Assembly (NCBI GenBank): GCA_002695185.1
Contig: NZOF01000005.1
Location: forward strand, 1-43,472
Source of the DNA: Erythrobacter sp.
GTDB lineage: Bacteria > Pseudomonadota > Alphaproteobacteria > Sphingomonadales > Sphingomonadaceae
Direction of reading: 5' to 3'
DNA: 43,472 nt
The position numbers were made by a program, and so were the translations under genes. The notes below the pieces were generated by a model, which saw only the letters and a program-made list of their open reading frames with translations, was not told the DNA's origin and made no database searches. Below, one piece after another: positions 35,705 through 43,472 of this stretch (position 1 is its first letter; every line of letters starts with the position of its first letter).

Positions 35705-36709
35705 TTAACTCTCGTTCTTCGCCTTCGGCATCTGCTGGCTGGCACAGTGAAAACCGCCGCCCCCGGCAAGCACAGCATCGCCGCGCACGCCGATCGTTGC
35801 GCGATCGGGGAAGAGTTCGGCAATGGCCGCCACACCGTCTTCGTCATGTGGACTGCCGAAGGTCGGTACCACGACGAGATGGCTGGTGATCGCGAAATTG
35901 GCGTAACTCGCGGGCTCGATCCGGTCGCCGCTGGTGACGAGGCCGGGCGAAGGGATTTCCTTGACAGTTACCCCGGCAGCTTCGGCCCGCTCCTTCGCAT
36001 CGGCATAAATGGCGGCGTTCGGATCGTCTTTCCCGGTAGCGCGCGGCAGGGCGAGCGTGTTGGGACCGACGAAGCGCGCAAGGTTATCGACATGGCCGTC
36101 GGTGTGATCGTTGATGAGCCCATCACCCAGCCATAAGACACGGCTAAAGCCGAGGTCACGCTTCAGGCGATGTTCGAGATCTTCGCGGGTCAGATCCGGG
36201 TTGCGGTTGGGGTTCAGCAAACATTGCTCGGTCGTAGCGACGAGGCCCGTGCCATCGCCGTCGATCGCCCCGCCTTCGAGGATCCAGTCCGCAACTTCCA
36301 AAGGCAGGCCTGCATCCTTCGCCAGTTCGGCGCCGATGGTCTGGTCGCCTTCCATCAGATATTTTCCGCCCCAACCGTTGAAGCCGAACCGGCGCGCAGC
36401 ACGATTTTGCGCCCCGTCGGTGAGGACCAGCGGCCCGGTATCGCGGAGCCACACATCGCCGAACTCGCGTCGTTCCAGCGTGACCGCGCCGCTGACGAGA
36501 TCGCGGGCGCGCTGTTCGTTATTCGCATCGCGGACCAGCAGCCGCACTTCCTGCCCGCTCTCTGCCACCGCATTGGCGAAAGCGGCGATCTGCTCCTGTG
36601 CCGGTGCAAGCACTTCCGGCCATTCGTCGGCATCGTGCGGGAAGCCGATCCATAGCCAGTCCTGCGGAGCCCATTCGGGGGGCATGGTCCATTTAGGAGT
36701 ATCACTCAT
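35705..36709 (-). CDS. aguA: Agmatine deiminase family protein (peptidyl-arginine deiminase fold)
   Basis: 334 aa. Family blocks: PPEWAPQDWLWIGFPHDADEW, the active-site motifs FGDVWLRDTGPL (Asp), WILEGGAIDGDGTG (Glu/Asp), NDHTDGHVDNLARF (His), and the catalytic Cys322 in GGGGFHCASQQMP. It hydrolyses agmatine to N-carbamoylputrescine and ammonia, or acts on a related guanidine. No N-carbamoylputrescine amidase gene is next to it in the window, so its part in putrescine synthesis is not proved. The ATG at 36709 is fixed by the conserved N-terminus. Confidence 0.88.
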   Translation of the reverse strand: MSDTPKWTMPPEWAPQDWLWIGFPHDADEWPEVLAPAQEQIAAFANAVAESGQEVRLLVRDANNEQRARDLVSGAVTLERREFGDVWLRDTGPLVLTDGAQNRAARRFGFNGWGGKYLMEGDQTIGAELAKDAGLPLEVADWILEGGAIDGDGTGLVATTEQCLLNPNRNPDLTREDLEHRLKRDLGFSRVLWLGDGLINDHTDGHVDNLARFVGPNTLALPRATGKDDPNAAIYADAKERAEAAGVTVKEIPSPGLVTSGDRIEPASYANFAITSHLVVVPTFGSPHDEDGVAAIAELFPDRATIGVRGDAVLAGGGGFHCASQQMPKAKNES

Positions 36710-36746
36710 GGCGCGCGGTTAGGCTTAGCGGTCTATCCGGCGCAAC

Positions 36747-36775
36747 AAAAAAGGGGACACCGCAGTGCCCCCTTT
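36747..36775 (-). terminator. Intrinsic terminator after the flotillin gene
   Basis: An 8-bp stem (36753-36760 with 36765-36772, one G-U pair, loop TGCG on the minus strand) extends into A/T pairs and is followed on the minus strand by TTTTTTG. It separates the flotillin gene from the agmatine deiminase gene. Confidence 0.85.
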
Positions 36776-36796
36776 CCTTTTAGCCTTACACCCTGA

Positions 36797-38539
36797 TCAG
36801 GCGTCGGCGCTCTCGCCTTCGTCGTTCGCCTTGTCTTTGGCCGGAAGCGCCTTGGGCTCTTCCTCTGGGCCCGCGACATCCTCTTCGACATCGAACCCGC
36901 CGGTCTGTTCGGCCGGGCCTTTGACCAGGCTGTTGAGGCTTGAGCCATCGAGGCCCAGTTCCTTCATCAGCCCATCGAGTACCGGTGCCTGCGCACGGTA
37001 GGCCAGTGCCGCGCTGACCGCGTCGGTGGCAAGGTTGCCCGAGCCTCCGCCAGTACTGGCCGCTCCACCGGAGCCGCCTTTGCCGCCGCCATTGGTGAGC
37101 CCGTCGACCTGCACGATCTTGATGCTCTCGATGGCTTCCATCGGCTTGGCACTTTCGCGGACGAGGTCGGGCAGCACTTTGAGGAGCGCCAGCTTGGTCT
37201 GCAGGCTGATCTGGCCCGAGGACAGGATGTTGGCTGCCTCGTTGATTGCCTTCTGACCGGCTGCCTCGACTTCGAAGCGGACACGGGCCGCTTCTGCGCG
37301 CAGCTTCTCGGCCTCGGCTTCACCTTGCGCTTCGAGCCTTGCGGCCTCGGCGCGGTTCGACGCAGCATCCTTTTCAGCCTCGGCATCGACGCGGATCTTG
37401 ATCGCATCGCGCTCGGCCTGCTTCGATGCCTCGATCAGCTCGATGCGCTTCTGACGTTCGGCGATCTCGGTTTCGCGGCTGGTCGCAACCTGTTCTTCGG
37501 CAGCAACGGCCTTGGCGCGCGCCTCGTCGGCGTCGGCCTTGGCCTGGCTTTCCTCCCGGCTCTTGTTCTGCACCGCAATCTGCTGTTCCTGCCGGGCGAT
37601 TTCGAGCGCACGCTGCTGGTCGATCCGCGCCTCTTCGACGAGACGGTCGGCCTCGATCTGCTGGGCATCGACCTGCTTCTTCGCCTCGATCCGTGCGGCA
37701 TCAGCTTCGCGTGTCCGCTCGGCCTGTTCGCGGGCGATTTCCGAGGATTGGGCGGCACGCCGCACCTCGACTTCGCGCTCCTGCTCGAGCCGGGCGTATT
37801 CCTGGTCACGCTTGATCTGGAAGCTCTTTTCATCGGCTTCGAGGTTCTTCGTTTCCATCTGCACGCGCGTGTCCTGCTCGATATCGTTGCGCAGTTTCTT
37901 GCGCGCTTCGATCTGCTCGGTCAGCTTGGTCAGACCTTCGGCATCGAAGGCGTTGTTGGCGTTGAAATGCTCGATGCTGGTCTGGTCGAGACCGGTCAGC
38001 GAGACCGATTCCAGTTCCAGACCGTTCATGGCGAGGTCGTTGGACGATACCTGCTGCACTTTCTGGACGAAATCCGCCCGCTGTTCGTGCAGCTCGTTCA
38101 TCGTCATGCCCGCAGCCACGCTGCGCAGCGCGTCGACGAACTTGCCTTCGACCAGGTCCTTCAGCATTTCCGGCTGCATCGTGCGCATACCCAGCGTCTG
38201 TGCGGCCATGGCTATCGCTTCGGCATCCGGTTTCACGCGGACATAGAATTCCGCCTTCACGTCGATCCGCAGTCGGTCGAGCGTAATCAGCGCCTCACCA
38301 TCGCGGCGGATGACCGAAAGCACCAGCGTGTTCATGTTGACGGGCATGGTTTCGTGAAAGACCGGAAGCACCAGGGCGCCACCGTTCATCACGACCTTCT
38401 CGCCGCCCACCCCGGTCCGAACGAAGGCTGTTTCCTTCGAGGCCCGGCGATACATTTTCAGCAGGAATGTAATGATGATGATGGCAAGGATGACCCCTCC
38501 GCCAATCATCACCAGCGATGTTCCAATTAGATTTTCCAT
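36797..38539 (-). CDS. yqiK: Flotillin family protein (YqiK)
   Basis: 580 aa. One N-terminal membrane helix (SLVMIGGGVILAIIIITFLL) is followed by an SPFH domain (about 30-210: AFVRTGVGGEKVVMNGGALV, LRIDVKAEFYVRVKPD, DQTSIEHFNANNAFD). A long coiled coil rich in Glu/Ala/Arg covers about 215-430, and a Gly/Ser-rich linker (about 490-510) and acidic tail end the protein. Flotillins organise membrane microdomains and membrane stress responses. It is preceded by yqiJ with an 18-base gap, forming the usual yqiJ-yqiK pair, and is followed by a strong terminator. Confidence 0.93.
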   Translation of the reverse strand: MENLIGTSLVMIGGGVILAIIIITFLLKMYRRASKETAFVRTGVGGEKVVMNGGALVLPVFHETMPVNMNTLVLSVIRRDGEALITLDRLRIDVKAEFYVRVKPDAEAIAMAAQTLGMRTMQPEMLKDLVEGKFVDALRSVAAGMTMNELHEQRADFVQKVQQVSSNDLAMNGLELESVSLTGLDQTSIEHFNANNAFDAEGLTKLTEQIEARKKLRNDIEQDTRVQMETKNLEADEKSFQIKRDQEYARLEQEREVEVRRAAQSSEIAREQAERTREADAARIEAKKQVDAQQIEADRLVEEARIDQQRALEIARQEQQIAVQNKSREESQAKADADEARAKAVAAEEQVATSRETEIAERQKRIELIEASKQAERDAIKIRVDAEAEKDAASNRAEAARLEAQGEAEAEKLRAEAARVRFEVEAAGQKAINEAANILSSGQISLQTKLALLKVLPDLVRESAKPMEAIESIKIVQVDGLTNGGGKGGSGGAASTGGGSGNLATDAVSAALAYRAQAPVLDGLMKELGLDGSSLNSLVKGPAEQTGGFDVEEDVAGPEEEPKALPAKDKANDEGESADA

Positions 38540-38557
38540 TTTACCCCCTTCTCAAAA

Positions 38558-39190
38558 TTACTGTGTCGGCGACAGGCGCCGCTCGGCGAGCGCGGTCGCG
38601 TAAAACTGGCCACCCTCACGGCGGACGAGGAGAACCTCGTCGCCAGCGTGGATTTCCGATGATGCCTCGTGCGGTTCGACCATCACGTAATGGGTCTGGC
38701 CATGCACGTCCTTCACTCTCGCGCGGGCTGGCGAACCGGTGCGCGCGACACCGTCCGTGATCGTCGCCCGGCGGCCGATCAGGCTTTCGGTGCTCACGGC
38801 AGTGGTGTGGTCCTTCGGCAGGATACGGCCAAGCGGCCCGGCAAAGACGCCCGTCACGGGAAGTGCGGCCACGCCCGCTATCACCGCGGCAAGCCAGCTA
38901 TAGAGCGGGCTGCCGGTAAGACTTGTCGCCAGTTCCTGCACCGAAAGGCCGATGCCTGCGAAAAGAAAGAGGAACAGCGCGAGCCAGATGGTCAGCGGGA
39001 CGCGCCCGATGCCGAGCAGCGTCAGCAGCCCGTCGAACATCCCCGCATCCGGCAATCCATCGCCATCGGCATCCAGATCGAAGTCCGCATCGCCGAAATG
39101 GGCGATCCCGATCAGTTGCACTATTGCGAGGATCAGCATGATGACGAGCGCGGCCGCAAACGGCATGTTGTGCGGCTCTAGCAAAGTCAT
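38558..39190 (-). CDS. yqiJ: YqiJ-like membrane protein with NfeD/OB-fold domain
   Basis: 210 aa. Helices at about 10-30, 65-88 and 95-120 are followed by a C-terminal OB fold (about 135-205: LIGRRATITDGVARTGSPAR, VMVEPHEASSEIHAGDEVLL). Between the first two helices is an acidic loop, DLDADGDGLPD (38-48), resembling a calcium-binding DxDxDG motif. NfeD-type proteins work with flotillins. GGGGG five to ten bases before the ATG at 39190 supports the start. Confidence 0.85.
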   Translation of the reverse strand: MTLLEPHNMPFAAALVIMLILAIVQLIGIAHFGDADFDLDADGDGLPDAGMFDGLLTLLGIGRVPLTIWLALFLFLFAGIGLSVQELATSLTGSPLYSWLAAVIAGVAALPVTGVFAGPLGRILPKDHTTAVSTESLIGRRATITDGVARTGSPARARVKDVHGQTHYVMVEPHEASSEIHAGDEVLLVRREGGQFYATALAERRLSPTQ

Positions 39191-39476
39191 AAAAGCCCCC
39201 TTTCTTGGCGCAGGAAGACACGGTCTCCGACTGCTGCCGAAAACCTATCGTCCTACTGTTGTATCCATGTGATTCACTTACCAGAATGACAGCGTCAACC
39301 GTAGAAATATGCGACGAACCGAGTTCGATTTTTCCCGCAATATCGCGGGTTTGCGAACGGCGGGTTAAACAGCGCCTGTCTTTTGGTGCATTCTATTTGT
39401 CAGGGACTTCACCTCGGGCGGAAGCTCATCGCAGCTGCCTTTCGAAGGGGTTGAACTGACCTGACTTTTTGGGGAT
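39191..39476. other. Intergenic stretch between yqiJ and the acyl-CoA ligase gene
   Basis: 286 bases without a credible gene. A short hairpin CCCGC-AATATC-GCGGG lies at 39334-39349, and TTGACG at about 39293-39298 on the minus strand could be a -35 for yqiJ, but no matching -10 is clear. No terminator follows the acyl-CoA ligase stop. Confidence 0.5.
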
Positions 39477-41024
39477 TCAGGCCTGCAAAGTCTCCCGTTC
39501 GGCCTTGCGTTCATATTCGTCCCGCAGTTCGCGTTTGTAGAGCTTGCCGTTCGCTTCGCGTGGGAGTTCCGACCGGAAATCGAAAAGCTTGGGCATTTTG
39601 ATCCTGGACAGGCTGTTAGCCAGGAACTCCAGCAATTCCGCCTCCAGCGCGCCGCCCGCATCGGCCATGTCTTTCGGTTGCACGATGGCGACGACCTTCT
39701 CTCCGAAATCGGGACAGGGCGCGCCGATCACGGCCGCATCCATCACCTTCTCATGCGTGACCAGAAGGTTCTCGATTTCCTGCGGGTAGATATTCACGCC
39801 GCCGGAAATGATCATGTGGCTCTTGCGGTCGGTAAGGTACAAATAACCGTCCGTATCGAGGTGGCCGATATCACCCAACGTCATCCAGCCTTGCGGATGC
39901 ATTGCCTCGGCCGTCTTTTCCGGATCGTTGTGGTAGCTGGGAATGGTCGCATTCTCGAAGAAGAGCAGGCCGTCCTCTCCGGCTGGCAGTTCCTCGCCAT
40001 CCTTCCCGCAGACATGGAGCGTTCCGTGGATCGCCTTGCCTACGCTGCCCGGATGCGCGAGCCAGTCTTCGGCCTTTATCAGCGTCATCCCTATGCCTTC
40101 GCTCCCCGCGTAATATTCGTTGATGATCGGACCCCACCAGTCGATCATCGCCTTCTTAATCGGGACGGGGCAGGGCGCCGCGGCATGGAGAGCCCGCTGG
40201 TGCGATGAAAGGTCGTAGCCCTCTCGCTCTTCCGGATCGAGTTTCAACATGCGTACGAAATGGGTCGGCACCCACTGGCTGTCCGTGACGTGGTATTTCT
40301 CGATCGTCTCAAGCGCGTGGACTGGATCGAATTTCTCCATCACCACCACGGTACCGCCGAGCCGGTGCGCGGTCGTGCACCAGCCCAATGGCGCTGCATG
40401 GTAAAGGGGAGCTGGCGAAAGATAGACCATGGTGCCATCCGCCGGCATGCCTGCGCCCATAACAGCGAGCCCGACTAGCGGGTTTACCGCCTCGATATCG
40501 TCTGTCGGCGGAGCTGCTGGACGGACTCCCTTCGGGGCGCCCGTGGTGCCGCTGGAATAAAGCATATATTGGCCCGCCGCCTGATCGGGGATCGGTTCGG
40601 AGGGCTGGGCTGAGAGTCTTGCTTCGTAGTCTTCCTCACCCTCGCCGCCCACGATCAGAAGATCGACGGCGCCGCATTGTCCGCGAATGCCCTCGACAAC
40701 GGAATCGAATGTCTTCGAAGTGATCAGCAGGCCAACGTCGGCATCCTGCAGGATGTAGCAGATTTCCGGCGCAGTCAGGCGGGTGGAGATAGGCACCAGC
40801 ATCGTGCCTGCACGCTGGGCACCCCAGACAAGCGGCAGATAATGGATATTGTTTTCCATTAGCACACCGAAATGATCTCCACGCTTGATGCCACTCGCGC
40901 GAAGAAGCTGGGCGAAGCGATTGGCGTAAGCATTCATCTCGCCATAAGTCATCGTTTCCCCACTGCCGGCCAGGATCAGCGCAGGGTGGTCGGGGCGGGT
41001 CTTTGCATGCTGGATCGGGTGCAT
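39477..41024 (-). CDS. Acyl-CoA ligase (AMP-forming, FadD-like)
   Basis: 515 aa of the ANL superfamily. The AMP-binding P-loop is MLYSSGTTGAPKGVRP (about 170-185), then EYYAGSEGIGMTLI, the hinge LTDRKSHMIISGGVNIYPQE, and the C-terminal catalytic Lys in LPREANGKLYKREL. It activates a carboxylic acid with ATP and CoA; the chain length is unknown. The ATG at 41024 has GAGAGGA six bases upstream; the frame is open to 41069 without homologous sequence. It is a single gene between two terminator regions. Confidence 0.92.
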   Translation of the reverse strand: MHPIQHAKTRPDHPALILAGSGETMTYGEMNAYANRFAQLLRASGIKRGDHFGVLMENNIHYLPLVWGAQRAGTMLVPISTRLTAPEICYILQDADVGLLITSKTFDSVVEGIRGQCGAVDLLIVGGEGEEDYEARLSAQPSEPIPDQAAGQYMLYSSGTTGAPKGVRPAAPPTDDIEAVNPLVGLAVMGAGMPADGTMVYLSPAPLYHAAPLGWCTTAHRLGGTVVVMEKFDPVHALETIEKYHVTDSQWVPTHFVRMLKLDPEEREGYDLSSHQRALHAAAPCPVPIKKAMIDWWGPIINEYYAGSEGIGMTLIKAEDWLAHPGSVGKAIHGTLHVCGKDGEELPAGEDGLLFFENATIPSYHNDPEKTAEAMHPQGWMTLGDIGHLDTDGYLYLTDRKSHMIISGGVNIYPQEIENLLVTHEKVMDAAVIGAPCPDFGEKVVAIVQPKDMADAGGALEAELLEFLANSLSRIKMPKLFDFRSELPREANGKLYKRELRDEYERKAERETLQA

Positions 41025-41126
41025 TGGCGGTCCTCTCTCGTGCCGGCGGTCCTCATTGACGGGACTCATCCGGTTGCATTGAGAAACCTAACTGGAGAAA
41101 TCGCAGGGGCAAGCGAAAAGGCCAAG

Positions 41127-41162
41127 AAAAAAGGCGGCCGGGATATTCCCGCCGCCCTTTTT
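41127..41162 (-). terminator. Bidirectional intrinsic terminator after the M23 gene
   Basis: GGCGGC-CGGG pairs with CCCG-CCGCC (one bulged C, loop ATATT). AAAAAA on the left and CTTTTT on the right provide a U-tract on both strands. It lies 30 bases after the M23 peptidase stop. Confidence 0.85.
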
Positions 41163-41191
41163 GATTTGTGAAAGACTTTACGTCGTTCGGC

Positions 41192-41872
41192 TTATTCTTC
41201 GTCGTTACCGCCCTGGCCGCCTTCGGTCATTGCCAGAGCGAAGGCCTTCTGCGCTTCCGATTCGACCATGTAGGGAACCGGGTTCACTGCCTGACCGTCG
41301 ATGCGGACTTCATAGTGGAGGTGCGGGCCAGTCGAACGGCCGGTCGAACCGACATATCCGATCACGTCACCCTTGCGGACACGGGTGCCTTCGGCAACGG
41401 CTACGCGAGACATGTGCGCGTAACGTGTCTGAATGCGGGCGCCATGTTCGAGCGAAACGTAATTGCCATAGCTCGAAAACGGGCCGGCCTTGGAGACAAA
41501 ACCGTCAGCCGTCGCATAGATCGGCGTGCCGGTGGTGGCTGCAAGGTCGACGCCCTTATGGCCGAGGCGGCGTTTGAGCACCGGATGGACGCGCATGCCG
41601 TAATCGCTGGTCATCCGTGCATCCTGCAAGGGCATACGTGAGGGGACCGAAACCATCGGCTGAGCCGACATGGTCTGACTGGGATTTTCCCAGCGAGCAA
41701 AAAGTTCGGTAAACTCTGCATCGCCTTCGTCGGAATTGGGCGAAGCCACCTTCGATACGTCGATCGCGCCTGAGGCAACCGCGGTGTTCGTGTCAGCCTG
41801 CGCAGGGGCGGCGGCGATCGTAAGACCTGCTGCAGCCACGGCGAAAGCAAGCGTTGTGCGCTTGGTGTTCAT
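41192..41872 (-). CDS. M23 family (LytM-type) metallopeptidase
   Basis: 226 aa. A signal peptide (MNTKRTTLAFAVAAAGLTIA, cut after APAQA) is followed by a linker and a LytM domain: DYGMRVHPVL, HKGVDLAATTGTPIYA with the first zinc ligands, GNYVSLEHG, RYAHMSRV, and HLHYEVRIDGQAVNP. The H-x3-D and HxH ligands are complete, so it should be an active peptidoglycan endopeptidase. ATG at 41872 is preferred for the clean signal peptide; the frame is open to 41983. It lies about 145 bases behind the DUF455 gene, with a hairpin in its 5' region. Confidence 0.9.
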   Translation of the reverse strand: MNTKRTTLAFAVAAAGLTIAAAPAQADTNTAVASGAIDVSKVASPNSDEGDAEFTELFARWENPSQTMSAQPMVSVPSRMPLQDARMTSDYGMRVHPVLKRRLGHKGVDLAATTGTPIYATADGFVSKAGPFSSYGNYVSLEHGARIQTRYAHMSRVAVAEGTRVRKGDVIGYVGSTGRSTGPHLHYEVRIDGQAVNPVPYMVESEAQKAFALAMTEGGQGGNDEE

Positions 41873-41920
41873 GCTAAACCCGTCCATCCAGCGCGGGTTG
41901 GCCCCGCGCCCCTTGTCCAT

Positions 41921-41958
41921 GATCGGAAAGGGCGTCCCGGCCACTTTCCGATCTTTTT
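41921..41958 (+). terminator. Plus-strand terminator-like hairpin in the M23 5' region
   Basis: A perfect 10-bp stem, GATCGGAAAG (41921-41930) with CTTTCCGATC (41944-41953), is followed by TTTTT on the plus strand. No plus-strand gene feeds into it. On the minus strand it would be a hairpin in the M23 leader, 48 bases before the ATG, with no U-tract. Confidence 0.6.
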
Positions 41959-42016
41959 CAGTCCCGCCGGAACCCCCCGGCATCTCGTGAGTTTGGTTTT
42001 TGCTGGAAAAGGTTAA

Positions 42017-42805
42017 TCAGACAATACCTGCGTAGAAGTCCCGCGATAAACCGGCTGCCGAACGCGCTGAGTCGTTGAATGGTGGCTTCAGACCCCCCGA
42101 AAAGTGGATTTTGACCAAATTTCGCCATGATTCCGGCGGGTTCTCGTCACGCGCCGTGCAGATTTCGCGAAAGTACTTGGCGCCGAACGCCACGTGGCGA
42201 ATTTCATCGTCAAGGATTCGCTGAAGAATTTTCGCCCCGTTTTCATCACCTTGCGCGCGAACCCGCTCCAAAGTGGCAGGGGTGACGTCGAGCCCCCGCG
42301 CCTCCAACACCATGGGAACGATCGCAAGACGTGCGGCGACGTCATGCGCGGTGTCTTTCGCCGCACTCCACAGCCCGTCGTGAGCAGGCAACGCTCCATA
42401 GGTGGAGCCCAGCGAATCGAGTTTTCGGTCCAGCAGCGCGAAATGCATCGCTTCGTCGGCGGCGACCGAAAGAAAGTCCGAAACGAAATCCTCACCCATC
42501 GATTCGCCGAACCGCCCTGCCATATCGAGAGCAAGGTCGATGGCGACGAATTCGATATGGGCCAGCGAATGCCAAAGGGCGAGACGCCCTTTCTCGGACC
42601 CGCCCTTGCCCCGCCGCGGCATGTCTTTCGGCAGCCGCAGTTCGAGATTGGCGGGCCATTCGGGCCGACCGGGCATCGCGCAATCGAACCGGAAGGCTAG
42701 CTTGCCCCTACGCCAGTCGCGCGCCAGCCTGCGCGTGGCGAAGATTTTCGCGGTCTTGTCCCCCGTCAGCAGCACATCGCGAATGGCGCAGGAAAGCGAA
42801 ATCAT
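42017..42805 (-). CDS. DUF455 ferritin-like protein
   Basis: 262 aa, mostly helical. The di-iron ligands of a ferritin-like bundle are visible: HSLAHIEFVAIDLALD (Glu/His), AADEAMHFALL, and DDEIRHVAFGAKYF. The role is not known experimentally; related proteins are proposed oxidases or tRNA-modifying enzymes. The ATG overlaps the peroxiredoxin stop (ATGA), so it is made with it and with glnE. Confidence 0.88.
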   Translation of the reverse strand: MISLSCAIRDVLLTGDKTAKIFATRRLARDWRRGKLAFRFDCAMPGRPEWPANLELRLPKDMPRRGKGGSEKGRLALWHSLAHIEFVAIDLALDMAGRFGESMGEDFVSDFLSVAADEAMHFALLDRKLDSLGSTYGALPAHDGLWSAAKDTAHDVAARLAIVPMVLEARGLDVTPATLERVRAQGDENGAKILQRILDDEIRHVAFGAKYFREICTARDENPPESWRNLVKIHFSGGLKPPFNDSARSAAGLSRDFYAGIV

Positions 42806-43272
42806 GCGTCCTGCGCGGCGGCCAAGACTTCTTCTGCGTGGCCCTTCACGCGGACCTTGGGCCAGATACGCAGGATCGTGCCATCTTCGCCTAGCAGGTA
42901 GGTCGAACGGATCATGCCCATATAGGTACGCCCGTAATTCTTCTTCTCGCCCCAGACGCCCAGCTCGTCGGAAAGGCCGGCTTCTTCCGCATCGGTGGCC
43001 AGATCGACGGTCAGATCGTGCTTGGCGATGAAGTTCTGGTGCTTTTTGGCCGAATCCTTGCTCACGCCGAGCAGGTAGGTGCCTGCCTTCTCGAACTCCG
43101 GCTTCAGTTCAGTAAAATCCTTTGTCTCGGTCGTGCATCCGGGCGTGTTGTCCTTGGGGTAGAAGAAGATAACCGCCTTCTTTCCTGCCAGGTCGGCCTT
43201 GGTCACCGTTCCCCCGTCGGGCGTTTCCATCGAGAAATCGGGAAAGGCATCGCCTTCGGCGTAGGTCGTCAT
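42802..43272 (-). CDS. bcp: Single-cysteine peroxiredoxin (Bcp/PrxQ type)
   Basis: 156 aa, thioredoxin fold. The peroxidatic Cys46 lies in FYPKDNTPGCTTE, and the Arg/Tyr context follows in GVWGEKKNYGRTYMGMIRST. The resolving Cys usually five residues later is absent and the protein has no other Cys, so it must be recycled by an external thiol. It reduces H2O2 and organic peroxides. ATG at 43272 overlaps the glnE stop; the open frame reaches 43311. Confidence 0.93.
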   Translation of the reverse strand: MTTYAEGDAFPDFSMETPDGGTVTKADLAGKKAVIFFYPKDNTPGCTTETKDFTELKPEFEKAGTYLLGVSKDSAKKHQNFIAKHDLTVDLATDAEEAGLSDELGVWGEKKNYGRTYMGMIRSTYLLGEDGTILRIWPKVRVKGHAEEVLAAAQDA

Positions 43273-43472
43273 TGATCGAGCTCCAGTCTTTTGTCGAACA
43301 GATTGTACCACACTTGCGCAACCGCGCGGCGCTGATCGCCAAGGCGCGCAAGTAGGCCGTCGAAATCGTCGGCCTCGCAGAGCCGGGCAAGAATAGCCTG
43401 TTGGGCTTCTGCCGGTATGGCGAGGTCGGGTGCGAGCAGGCGGGTACCGACCAGCAGGCGCGTCATCAAGAC
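43269..43472 (-). CDS. glnE: Glutamine synthetase adenylyltransferase, C-terminal end (cut by window edge)
   Basis: The last 67 codons run off the right edge. The helical text (MTRLLVGTRLLAPDLAIPAE, AILARLCEADDFDGLLARL) fits the C-terminal helical end of GlnE, which adenylylates and deadenylylates glutamine synthetase. The call rests mainly on this pattern and on the known glnE-bcp order in sphingomonads. The stop overlaps the peroxiredoxin ATG by four bases. Confidence 0.6.
   Translation of the reverse strand, partial: VLMTRLLVGTRLLAPDLAIPAEAQQAILARLCEADDFDGLLARLGDQRRAVAQVWYNLFDKRLELDQ

Noticed and set aside
39334..39349. CCCGC-AATATC-GCGGG hairpin
   Set aside because: Short 5-bp stem with only TTT after it; noted in the intergenic entry but not called.
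39205..39459. 84-codon open frame between yqiJ and the acyl-CoA ligase gene
   Set aside because: No ribosome binding site, unusual codons and no protein-like pattern; treated as intergenic.
1..43472. CRISPR arrays, insertion sequences, prophage or plasmid genes
   Set aside because: No tandem spaced repeats, transposase, integrase or phage structural pattern was seen on either strand.

Overview
The window is GC-rich (roughly 60-65 % by eye) chromosomal DNA from an alphaproteobacterium, most likely a sphingomonad of the Erythrobacteraceae type. The main reasons are the glnE - peroxiredoxin - DUF455 - M23 peptidase order at the right edge, the very large NAD-type glutamate dehydrogenase, the CYP153-like P450, and the close-packed ATGA/GTGA-overlapping genes. 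There is no insertion sequence, prophage, CRISPR array or rRNA. Almost every base is assigned to a gene or a short regulatory gap. All calls come from reading the sequence; no database search was run.

Layout. 263-1790: a crotonase facing an NnrU membrane protein. 1863-6889 (minus): a POT peptide transporter, then a translationally coupled trio of a lipoprotein amidohydrolase, a second amidohydrolase-fold protein without metal ligands, and a periplasmic FKBP isomerase. 7104-8027 (plus): a YtrA-type GntR regulator, ihfB and tRNA-Leu(UAA). 8154-13403 (plus): four close-packed envelope genes (UGM/PPOX-like flavoprotein, LtaS-like phosphotransferase, GtrA, GT-C-like membrane protein) behind a CtrA-like box. 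13361-19886: MsrB, a CYP153-like P450, an ABC-2 exporter pair, queG and a ferredoxin reductase. 19939-24651: NAD-glutamate dehydrogenase interrupted by one in-frame TGA. 24823-30661 (minus): LLM oxidoreductase, TPR protein, alpha/beta hydrolase, M48 peptidase, DUF898 protein, and a three-gene XRE regulator/membrane module. 30822-35540 (plus): phoD behind a Pho-box-like repeat, a threonine-rich leader peptide, thrS, and a TauE/SafE permease. 35705-43472 (minus): agmatine deiminase, flotillin (YqiK) with YqiJ, acyl-CoA ligase, M23 peptidase, DUF455, a single-Cys peroxiredoxin and the 3' end of glnE.

How the parts work together. Most genes are housekeeping or general metabolism: peptide uptake and turnover, envelope remodelling, protein repair (MsrB, peroxiredoxin), tRNA charging and modification (ThrRS, QueG, tRNA-Leu), and nitrogen metabolism (GDH, GlnE, agmatine deiminase). 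The most striking element is an apparent attenuator in front of thrS. It is a 23-codon reading frame with seven consecutive Thr codons, followed by mutually exclusive stem-loops. This suggests that charged tRNA-Thr controls threonyl-tRNA synthetase by ribosome stalling. Second in interest are the split glutamate dehydrogenase and the four-gene envelope-glycan cluster.
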